DNA of 64,000 bases from Rhizobium sp. BK313. GTDB taxonomy: Bacteria > Pseudomonadota > Alphaproteobacteria > Rhizobiales > Rhizobiaceae. The stretch is from assembly GCF_014193655.1 (NCBI RefSeq), contig NZ_JACHZQ010000001.1, positions 2,046,001 through 2,110,000 on the forward strand, given 5' to 3'. The notes under the pieces are model-generated. The model had not been told where the DNA came from. It was given only the letters and a program-made list of their open reading frames with translations, and did not search any database. Every line of letters starts with the position of its first letter. Positions within the stretch are counted from its first letter, which is position 1. Positions 18,197-24,800 of this stretch are shown here, piece by piece. Position numbers and translations under genes: made by a program.

Positions 18197-19093
18197 TCAG
18201 GGGGCCACACGCTCGCGCCGGCTCAACACCAGCAGCAGGACGAGCAACGTGAAGATTACGAAATCGCGCCACAGGAATGGCCCGTAGGCACCCCACATGG
18301 TCTCGAACAGGCCAAGCAACGCTGCGCCGCCTGCCGATTTCAGCGGATCGGAATAGCCGCCGACAGCGGCAATCATCAGTACCTTCAGTCCGAACATCAA
18401 GCCGGCGCCGAAATCCATTGTGCCGTAGTAGGAGGTCGCCAACAGGCCGCAAACGGTTGCGACCAATGCCGAGGCGATATAAGCCAAGAGGAAGACGCGA
18501 TTGGCGCTTGTGCCGCAAAGCTCGGCCGCCAGCGCATCGTCCGTTACCGCCCGCCAGACACGACCCCATCCGGTATATCTGAGGACATAGGCTCCGCCGA
18601 GGATCATCAGAATCATCAACGCGGTGTTGATGAGCTGGATCTCGGTCAGCGTTACCCGGAAATCGCCGCTATCCCAGAAGACGACCATGTCATTCAGGAA
18701 GGGCGGCAGCCATATGCCGCGCGTATTGGAAGCCAGCCGCGCTGTCTCCATCAATATGATCATCATGCCAAGCGCTGCGACGATGATCGTGTTGGGCGAT
18801 TTGCGCGACAGCGGCAGCATGATCGAACGGCCGATGAGAAAACTCGTTCCCAAAGTATAGCTGAGCGCGATGAGCGCGCCAAAGGCGAGTGCGGCCGGCA
18901 GAATGAGAAACATCCTCGTGTAGCCGACGTCGGTAAACAGGACCAACATCTGGCCGGCGAAGGCAAAAAGGGCTCCATAGGTGATATCAGCCCGCTTCAT
19001 CACACCGAAGGCAACGGCATAGCCGAAGGCCAGCGCCGCATAGAGTGCGGCGAGCGGAACGGCATTCGCCAATTGCTGCAGGAGATAGGCCAT
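18197..19093 (-). CDS. LivH-type ABC transporter permease, without partners
   Basis: 298-residue polytopic protein of the branched-chain amino acid permease family (LivH/LivM fold), with eight or so spans and the GLKVLMIAAVGGYSDPLKSA cytoplasmic coupling region near residue 225. The ATG at 19093 has GGAGG 5 bases upstream; longer upstream reading (to 19525) runs across the divergent gene and is rejected. No ATPase, second permease or binding protein lies nearby, which is unusual, since these systems need LivFGHM-K. It is divergent from a CGNR regulator gene, with an inverted repeat between. Confidence 0.85.
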   Translation of the reverse strand: MAYLLQQLANAVPLAALYAALAFGYAVAFGVMKRADITYGALFAFAGQMLVLFTDVGYTRMFLILPAALAFGALIALSYTLGTSFLIGRSIMLPLSRKSPNTIIVAALGMMIILMETARLASNTRGIWLPPFLNDMVVFWDSGDFRVTLTEIQLINTALMILMILGGAYVLRYTGWGRVWRAVTDDALAAELCGTSANRVFLLAYIASALVATVCGLLATSYYGTMDFGAGLMFGLKVLMIAAVGGYSDPLKSAGGAALLGLFETMWGAYGPFLWRDFVIFTLLVLLLVLSRRERVAP

Positions 19094-19119
19094 GGAACCT
19101 CCGGATGTCGATGAATAGT

Positions 19120-19145
19120 AACTAGTAAAATCCATTTTACCAGTT
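19120..19145. promoter_or_regulatory. Near-perfect inverted repeat, probable operator of the CGNR/LivH divergon
   Basis: AACTAGTAAAAT (19120-19131) and ATTTTACCAGTT (19134-19145) are inverted arms with one mismatch and a CC spacer. It sits centrally in the 63-base gap between divergent genes, ending 11 bases before the regulator ATG at 19157. The position suits a site that would control both promoters. Binding by the CGNR protein is inferred. Confidence 0.6.
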
Positions 19146-19156
19146 ATAATTTGAGC

Positions 19157-19708
19157 ATGAGCTTTTCCTGGACCCCACATCGGTTTTCCGGCGGTGCGCT
19201 GGCACTGGATGTCGCCAACAGCGTCATCCTGCGCCATGACGACGAGCGGCGCACCGATCGTTTCGAGGCGCCGGGTCAGATGGAGAGTTTTCCAAAAGCG
19301 GCAGCGAATTTCTGCGCCGAACGGGCTTTGTTCGGCGATATCCTGCCGGTGCGGCAGGAGAACAAACCCGACTTCATCGATCTGCGTGAGGCGATCGACC
19401 GCTATTTCCGCGCACGCGTTCTCGATCGTAACGTTGAAGCAATGCTGGCGGATTTGCTGGAGGCGCTGTCGAAGGTGCTGCGACGGGCTGCCTCGCCCGA
19501 TGGTCTCGATGCCGCAACGGTGCATTCGACGCTACGGCTGATTGCCATGCCCGATCCGGATCGCATGAAAATCTGCCGCAACTGCGGCTGGCTGTTCATC
19601 GACCGCAGCAAGAACAGAAGCCGGGCCTGGTGCGACATGGCGGTCTGCGGCAACCGCGCCAAGGCAAACCGGCATTATCGCCGCAAGAAGGAGGAGAGTG
19701 CATCATGA
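19157..19708 (+). CDS. CGNR zinc-finger (ABATE-type) putative regulator
   Basis: 183 residues. The C-terminus has CRNCGWLF...CDMAVCGNR with Cys at 140, 143, 159 and 164, the CGNR zinc finger thought to bind DNA. The N-terminal 130 residues fit the ABATE-like domain that accompanies it (FSGGALALDVANSV near residue 11). Proteins of this type are treated as transcriptional regulators, but few have been studied. The ATG at 19157 is preferred to a TTG two codons earlier. It is divergent from the LivH permease gene and overlaps the downstream lipoprotein gene by four bases. Confidence 0.88.
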   Translation: MSFSWTPHRFSGGALALDVANSVILRHDDERRTDRFEAPGQMESFPKAAANFCAERALFGDILPVRQENKPDFIDLREAIDRYFRARVLDRNVEAMLADLLEALSKVLRRAASPDGLDAATVHSTLRLIAMPDPDRMKICRNCGWLFIDRSKNRSRAWCDMAVCGNRAKANRHYRRKKEESAS

Positions 19709-20214
19709 AAACCCAGGCGATCTTTTTGATGGCCGCAATTGCGGGCCTAATGCTCGCCGGCTGTCAGCGGCAGAGCGAAGACGGCCCAACCGAACTCAGC
19801 GGCCGGCTCTTCGTCTTCAACTATCGCGTTGCGAGCGCCACCTACATGATCACGCTGAAAAAGATCGCGCCGATCTCGGAGGGCACGACGGCGATCGCGG
19901 AATTCGAAAATCCGACGGGTGGTGATCCTCTGGTCGTCCGACAGAAGATCTATACGTTCTGGGACAAGATCACGCTCGAGAGCCCTGATCTGCGCTGCGT
20001 GCGCAAGGACCGCCCCTATTCCGTCTCGATCAAGCTGGTGGATGCCAGCGACAAGACGATCCAGACTATCAAGACCCAGGTGAAATCCGATCTCGACCAG
20101 ACCGTGCTGCCGACAAGGCCGCTCGTGGTCGGCCCGATCTATACGAAAAACCCGGATGTCTTCAAAGCCGACGGCAGCATCGACTATGGGCATGACGACG
20201 CCTGCCCGGCATGA
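19705..20214 (+). CDS. Small lipoprotein of unknown function
   Basis: 169 residues with a signal peptide ending in a lipobox LAGC (Cys near residue 20), so it is probably lipidated and held in the envelope. The rest is soluble and beta-rich by eye (LSGRLFVFNYRVASATYMIT), with two further Cys (DLRC and DDAC) that could pair. I do not recognise the family. Its ATG overlaps the CGNR gene stop (ATGA), so it is cotranslated with the regulator, and a terminator follows directly. Confidence 0.8.
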   Translation: MKTQAIFLMAAIAGLMLAGCQRQSEDGPTELSGRLFVFNYRVASATYMITLKKIAPISEGTTAIAEFENPTGGDPLVVRQKIYTFWDKITLESPDLRCVRKDRPYSVSIKLVDASDKTIQTIKTQVKSDLDQTVLPTRPLVVGPIYTKNPDVFKADGSIDYGHDDACPA

Positions 20215-20215
20215 A

Positions 20216-20242
20216 AAAGCCGAGGCGCGAGGCCTCGGCTTT
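20216..20242. terminator. Bidirectional intrinsic terminator between the lipoprotein gene and ndk
   Basis: AAAGCCGAGGC and GCCTCGGCTTT form an 11-base stem with a GCGAG loop, flanked by A and T tracts. It lies just after the stop of the rightward gene and 46 bases beyond the stop of the leftward ndk gene. Confidence 0.85.
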
Positions 20243-20287
20243 CCTGAATCAATTCAATCTCTTCAGCGCGCAGGCTGAATGACTGAT

Positions 20288-20710
20288 TCAGCCGACGATT
20301 TCGGTTTCGGAGAACCAGTAGGCGATTTCTACAGCAGCAGTTTCCGGAGCATCCGAGCCGTGAACGGAGTTTTCGCCGATCGACAGAGCATGGATCTTGC
20401 GGATTGTGCCTTCGGCGGCATTGGCCGGGTTGGTCGCACCCATGATCTCGCGGTTCTTCAGGATAGCGCCTTCGCCTTCCAGGACCTGAACGACGGTGGG
20501 GCCGGAGGTCATGCCTTCGACGAGTTCGCCGAAGAAGGGACGGTCCTTATGAACGGCGTAGAAACCTTCGGCTTCGCGCTTGCTCATCCAAACGCGCTTG
20601 GAAGCGATGACGCGCAGGCCATTGTCCTCAAAAATCTTGGTGATGGCGCCGGTTAGGTTGCGCTTGGTTGCGTCCGGCTTGATCATCGAAAAAGTGCGTT
20701 CAATCGCCAT
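20288..20710 (-). CDS. ndk: Nucleoside diphosphate kinase
   Basis: 140 residues, the standard size. Transfers the gamma phosphate of NTPs to NDPs through a phospho-His. The start [14 protein letters not shown], the [15 protein letters not shown] block and the active-site NSVHGSD (catalytic His near 117) are all intact. It is a single-gene leftward unit. Its leader contains a terminator-like hairpin on the minus strand at 20738-20761. Confidence 0.98.
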   Translation of the reverse strand: MAIERTFSMIKPDATKRNLTGAITKIFEDNGLRVIASKRVWMSKREAEGFYAVHKDRPFFGELVEGMTSGPTVVQVLEGEGAILKNREIMGATNPANAAEGTIRKIHALSIGENSVHGSDAPETAAVEIAYWFSETEIVG

Positions 20711-21131
20711 GGGTCAATTCCTTGTCGTCAGAGAAAAGTGGGCGGTCTTTACCCGCCCCACAGCCTGAAAACAAGGGGGATGCGCCAATTTCACGCTGCT
20801 GTCACAGTCTGGACGATCGATTCGGAGCCAGTATAGCGAGCGGCCGGCAACCGATCGGCAAGCTTCGTGAGCGCCATCAGCCACTATCCGTTGATGACGA
20901 CAATAGGCAAGCCGTCGCGAGGTTTCGATCTGATCTATCTCCTGCACGCGGATGGGAAGCGCCGGATATAAAGCACAGCGCGAGCCACTATTCGCTATAT
21001 ACAGTCACGCGTTGTTCGATTGTCTAATTTTGCTGCAAGATCACATCGATATGATGCTTCGTTCATGTTGTGTTAACCCGCGAGCCTGCAGGTTTACGAG
21101 ATATATCAGCCGGTAGTGTCAGAGAGTACGC
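20711..21131. other. Non-coding region upstream of ndk and the orphan N-terminal-type gene
   Basis: 421 bases between divergent genes. On the minus strand 20738-20761 forms a hairpin (GTGGG-CGG and CCGCCCAC with a bulge) followed by TTTTCTC, inside the ndk leader. A TTAACC box and a CCTGCAGG palindrome are seen near 21074-21095, upstream of the rightward gene. No tRNA, known RNA family or credible ORF is recognised in the rest. Confidence 0.55.
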
Positions 21132-21638
21132 ATGAAGAGTTCGCAGGCAAGTGTTTCAGCGTATACCGTTGGCAATGACGACAGCGAGGTCGCGAGCGAT
21201 CTCGAGATGATTGGTCGCCATATGGCCAAGCTGAGGATCAAGGGCCTGCCCCGCAACTACCAGCTTTTCCATGAGGCGCTCTACGGACAGGATCGCAAGA
21301 TCGCCGGCGAGATCGCGGCGCTCGGCCCCGCCCCTTCGCAAGCTAGTCTCGACGACATCGGCTTGAAATATCGCCTCGTCAGCCACTGCGGCCTGGTCGC
21401 CCGGAAATCCGAGACCGATGCCGCCGAGATGCTGCGCGAAGTGGCTGATCAACTGGCCGAGGGGCTGATGAAGAAACAGAGCTTCGCCCGCGAGATGGAA
21501 ACGGCGCCGCATACCGCCGCCGCCATGGACAGTCTCAATGCGTCGCTCAGCAATCTGCTGCTCTACGAAACCGAACTGACGGAGAGGCTGAAGGACTGCG
21601 GCGGCCTGTCGGCGCAAGCAGGCGGCAGCCGCGCCTAA
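21132..21638 (+). CDS. Orphan protein resembling the N-terminal region of rhizobial GGDEF proteins
   Basis: 168 residues. The segment DLEMIGRHMAKLRIKGLPRNY followed by FHEALYG and ALGPAPSQASLDDIGL resembles the helical N-terminal region that precedes the GGDEF domain in several rhizobial diguanylate cyclases. Here the protein ends without any GGDEF domain. The C-terminal half is a predicted coiled or helical segment (AEMLREVADQLAEGLMKKQ). It could be a remnant or a stand-alone dimerisation partner. The ABC-F gene starts 49 bases later on the same strand. Function unknown. Confidence 0.6.
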   Translation: MKSSQASVSAYTVGNDDSEVASDLEMIGRHMAKLRIKGLPRNYQLFHEALYGQDRKIAGEIAALGPAPSQASLDDIGLKYRLVSHCGLVARKSETDAAEMLREVADQLAEGLMKKQSFAREMETAPHTAAAMDSLNASLSNLLLYETELTERLKDCGGLSAQAGGSRA

Positions 21639-21687
21639 GCGCTCTCCGGCTCTTGCCTTCGGCGCGGAGTTCGGCCAAAACCGCGCC

Positions 21688-23577
21688 ATGATTTCGATTT
21701 CTGACCTTTCCGCCCGCATTGCCGGCCGCCTCCTCATTGACCAAGCCAGCGTGACGCTTCCAGCGGGCACGAAGGCGGGGCTTGTTGGCAAGAACGGCGC
21801 CGGCAAGTCGACGCTATTCCGGGTGATCACCGGAGATCTCGCCGCCGAAAGCGGCTCGGTCTCGATCCCGCGCAATGCCCGCATCGGTCAGGTGGCGCAG
21901 GAAGCGCCGGGGACCGAGGAGCCGCTAATCGAGATTGTGCTGAAGGCCGACAAGGAACGTACCGCCCTCCTCGCGGAAGCCGAAACGGCGACCGATCCTC
22001 ATCGCATCGCTGACATCCAGACGCGACTTGCCGATATCGGCGCGCATTCCGCCGAAGCACGTGCTGCCAGTATCCTGGCCGGCCTCGGATTCGACCACGA
22101 GGCGCAGCACCGCCCCGCCTCCTCCTTTTCCGGCGGCTGGCGTATGCGCGTGGCGCTTGCTGCCGTGCTCTTCTCGGAGCCGGACTTGCTGCTGCTCGAC
22201 GAGCCGACCAACTATCTCGACCTCGAAGGCACACTCTGGCTGGAAGATTACATCCGCCGCTATCCGCACACGGTCATCATCATCTCGCATGACCGCGATC
22301 TGCTCAACACCGCCGTCAATTCCATCGTTCATCTCGACCAGAAGAAGCTCACCTTCTATCGCGGCTCTTACGACCAGTTCGAGCGACAGAAGGCAGAGGC
22401 TGACGAACTGCAGATGAAGGCGAAAGCCAAGAACGAGGCGGCGCGCAAACACCTGCAGAGCTTCATCGACCGCTTCAAGGCCAAGGCGACGAAGGCCCGG
22501 CAGGCACAATCGCGCGTCAAAGCGCTGGAGCGCATGGGCACGGTCGCCGCCGTCATCGAAGATCATGTGATGGGCTTCAGCTTCCCGGAGCCCGAAAAGC
22601 AGGCCGCATCGCCGATCATCGCCGTTAGCGGCGGCGCGGTCGGCTACGAGCCTGCCAAGCCGATCCTGAAACGCCTCAACCTGCGCATCGACGCCGACGA
22701 CCGCATCGCCCTGCTCGGCTCCAACGGCAACGGCAAATCCACCTTTGCGAAATTCGTCTCCGGCCGTCTCGACGCCGAAAGCGGCGATGTGAAGCTGGCG
22801 CCGAACCTGAGGATCGGCTTCTTCGCACAACATCAGCTCGACGACCTCATCCCCAATCAGACCGCTGTCGAGCATGTGCGCCGCCGTATGCCCGATGCGC
22901 CGGAGGCGAAGGTACGCGCTCGCGTGGCGCAAATGGGTCTGGCGACTGAGAAGATGGACACGCAGGTGAAAGATCTCTCCGGCGGCGAAAAGGCGAGGCT
23001 ATTGATGGGCCTTGCAGCCTTCGACGCGCCGAACCTCCTGATCCTCGACGAGCCGACCAACCATCTCGACATCGACAGCCGCAATGCGCTGATCCAAGCG
23101 CTGAACGACTATTCGGGTGCGGTCATCCTGATCTCGCACGACCGCCATCTGATCGAGGCAACGGTCGACCAGCTGTGGCTGGTACGCGACGGCACGGTTT
23201 CGACCTTCGATGGCGACCTGGAAGACTATCGCAGCCTCGTTATCGCCAGCCCCAAGCCCAGGGACGACAAGGCCAAGACAAACGGTGCCGACGATTCCGT
23301 CTCCAAGGCGGATCAGCGCAAGCTCAACGCCGACCGCCGCGCCTCGCTCGCGCCGCTCAAGAAAAAGATCAACGAAATCGAATCCTTGACCGGCAAGCTG
23401 GAGAAATTGATTCAGGCGCTTGATGCGGAACTTGCAGATCCCACCCTCTATGAGAAGGCACCCGCCAAGGCCGCCGAAAAGGCCAAACAGCGCTCCGACG
23501 CGGCGGAAAAGCTTGCCGCCGCCGAAGAGCAGTGGCTCGAGCTCTCATCGGAATATGAAAGCGGGATGGCCGGCTAG
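21688..23577 (+). CDS. ABC-F family ATPase (YheS/Uup-like)
   Basis: 629 residues with two ABC ATPase domains and no membrane spans. Walker A motifs GKNGAGKST (near residue 35) and GSNGNGKST (near 345), signatures SFSGGWRMR and LSGGEKARL, and two Walker B blocks LLLLDEPTNYLD and LLILDEPTNHLD are complete. The linker of about 80 residues (the P-site tRNA interaction motif region) and a charged C-terminal coiled coil (from about residue 560) are present. ABC-F proteins act on ribosomes or in DNA and antibiotic responses; the exact subfamily is uncertain. Confidence 0.93.
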   Translation: MISISDLSARIAGRLLIDQASVTLPAGTKAGLVGKNGAGKSTLFRVITGDLAAESGSVSIPRNARIGQVAQEAPGTEEPLIEIVLKADKERTALLAEAETATDPHRIADIQTRLADIGAHSAEARAASILAGLGFDHEAQHRPASSFSGGWRMRVALAAVLFSEPDLLLLDEPTNYLDLEGTLWLEDYIRRYPHTVIIISHDRDLLNTAVNSIVHLDQKKLTFYRGSYDQFERQKAEADELQMKAKAKNEAARKHLQSFIDRFKAKATKARQAQSRVKALERMGTVAAVIEDHVMGFSFPEPEKQAASPIIAVSGGAVGYEPAKPILKRLNLRIDADDRIALLGSNGNGKSTFAKFVSGRLDAESGDVKLAPNLRIGFFAQHQLDDLIPNQTAVEHVRRRMPDAPEAKVRARVAQMGLATEKMDTQVKDLSGGEKARLLMGLAAFDAPNLLILDEPTNHLDIDSRNALIQALNDYSGAVILISHDRHLIEATVDQLWLVRDGTVSTFDGDLEDYRSLVIASPKPRDDKAKTNGADDSVSKADQRKLNADRRASLAPLKKKINEIESLTGKLEKLIQALDAELADPTLYEKAPAKAAEKAKQRSDAAEKLAAAEEQWLELSSEYESGMAG

Positions 23578-23650
23578 AGCGCCCTGCTTTCAGGTGGCAC
23601 CGCCTGCAGGCGGACAAGATGCTCTAAATTCAAAAGGTTAGAGCGACCTT
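23575..23650. repeat. Degenerate rhizobial intergenic repeat
   Basis: Directly after the ABC-F stop lies TAGAGC, a perfect palindrome CCGCCTGCAGGCGG (23600-23613), then GCTCTAAATTCAAAAGG and TTAGAGC. TAGAGC/GCTCTA units in opposite orientation enclose the palindrome. The layout and the CTAAAT-TCAAA core recall the element between uvrC and pgsA, so both may belong to one scattered family. Confidence 0.45.
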
Positions 23651-23716
23651 TGCGCGCTCATCTGAACGCGCCGCGCTTCAGAAACGGTTAATTCCTGTGG
23701 CATCCGTGCGCCAATC

Positions 23717-23735
23717 CTAACCGATCGTTAACCAT
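23717..23735 (+). promoter_or_regulatory. CtrA-like box upstream of the deacetylase gene
   Basis: CTAA-N7-TTAACCAT (23717-23735) differs at one base from the CtrA full site TTAA-N7-TTAA and ends in the TTAACCAT form used in Rhizobiales. It ends 52 bases before the deacetylase ATG, a suitable place for a cell-cycle-controlled promoter. Regulation by CtrA is inferred. Confidence 0.4.
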
Positions 23736-23787
23736 AATCGGGAAAAATAAGCCCAACATTCATTGACATATATGTTGAGCGATTCCG

Positions 23788-24678
23788 ATGACTTACCGTC
23801 TTCTCCTGGCCGGCCTTGCCGTGACCCTATCCCTTGCCGGCTGTGCGACGAAGCCGGGCAACGACGCCTCGCTGAAGACAAGTTTTGCTGCGGAAGAGCC
23901 GCATCATAAGCCGTTGAAGGCCAACGACCCCGTCGACATGGAGCCGACCAAATGGGCTGGTGCCGAGCTCGAAACGAGGGAAACAGGCGACACTGGCGGC
24001 CCGCATCACCTGGCCGGGCGCACGCTGGAAGTTTCCTCGCTGCACGACCTCAAGCTTGCCGACAAGGAAGTCATTCTCAGCTTCGACGACGGCCCGGCCC
24101 CAGGCAAGACGGAGCGCATTCTCGCCACCCTCGACAAATTCGGCGTCAAGGCGACCTTCATGATGGTCGGCGAAATGGCGGAGGCGCACCCGGCCACCGC
24201 CCGCAAAGTCTTTGATGACGGCGACACCATCGGCAGCCACACCTTCCGGCATCCCGATCTCGACAAGATGAGTTTCGACATGGCGATGGCCGAGATCGCC
24301 CACGGCGAACACGCTGTCGCCAAGGTCATCGGCACGGATGTCTCCTTCTTCCGCTTCCCCTATCTCGCCGATTCCAAGCGTCTGCGCACCGCCGTCGCCA
24401 TGCGCGACCTCGTCGTCATGGATGTGGATATCGACAGCAAGGACTATTTCAACACGACACCCGCTGCCGTCGCGACGCGCACCATGGATCTGCTGCACAA
24501 GCGCGGCCGCGGCATTATCCTGATGCACGATATCCACCAGCGCACCGCCGCCATGTTGCCGACCCTTTTGACGCGTCTTGAAAGAGAGGGTTACAAGGTC
24601 GTGACATTGAAATACAAAGGCACATCCGCACCAACAACCGATCTGGTTGCTCAGGCCAGCATCAGGGTTATGCGCTAA
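23788..24678 (+). CDS. Polysaccharide deacetylase-family lipoprotein
   Basis: 296 residues. A signal peptide ends in LAGC (Cys near residue 19), so it is likely lipid-anchored. The NodB homology domain begins near residue 95: SFDDGPAPGKTERIL gives the motif-1 Asp pair, SHTFRHPDL the motif-2 metal-binding His residues, FRFPY motif 3, DVDIDSKD motif 4, and ILMHDIHQRT the last motif. All catalytic positions look intact. It may N-deacetylate peptidoglycan or another envelope glycan. A CtrA-like box lies upstream and a strong hairpin downstream. Confidence 0.88.
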   Translation: MTYRLLLAGLAVTLSLAGCATKPGNDASLKTSFAAEEPHHKPLKANDPVDMEPTKWAGAELETRETGDTGGPHHLAGRTLEVSSLHDLKLADKEVILSFDDGPAPGKTERILATLDKFGVKATFMMVGEMAEAHPATARKVFDDGDTIGSHTFRHPDLDKMSFDMAMAEIAHGEHAVAKVIGTDVSFFRFPYLADSKRLRTAVAMRDLVVMDVDIDSKDYFNTTPAAVATRTMDLLHKRGRGIILMHDIHQRTAAMLPTLLTRLEREGYKVVTLKYKGTSAPTTDLVAQASIRVMR

Positions 24679-24711
24679 GGGCGGATAAATCTCAGAAAAC
24701 TGTATGACCGG

Positions 24712-24749
24712 ATATATTCGGGGAAGCACTGTTGCTTCCCCGAATATAT
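24712..24749. terminator. Perfect 17-base inverted repeat, probable terminator
   Basis: ATATATTCGGGGAAGCA (24712-24728) and its exact complement (24733-24749) flank a CTGT loop, followed by a T-rich stretch. It starts 34 bases after the deacetylase stop and ends 51 bases before the oligopeptidase ATG. The tail fits a rho-independent terminator; the unusually perfect stem could also be a processing or regulatory hairpin. Confidence 0.75.
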
Positions 24750-24800
24750 TTTGATTTGATTATATATGATTCACTTCATCAATGGCGTGTCAGGTCCCTT

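Noticed and set aside
19094..19525. N-terminal extension of the LivH-type permease
   Set aside because: It runs antisense through the CGNR gene, and a good ribosome-binding site with GGAGG supports the ATG at 19093.
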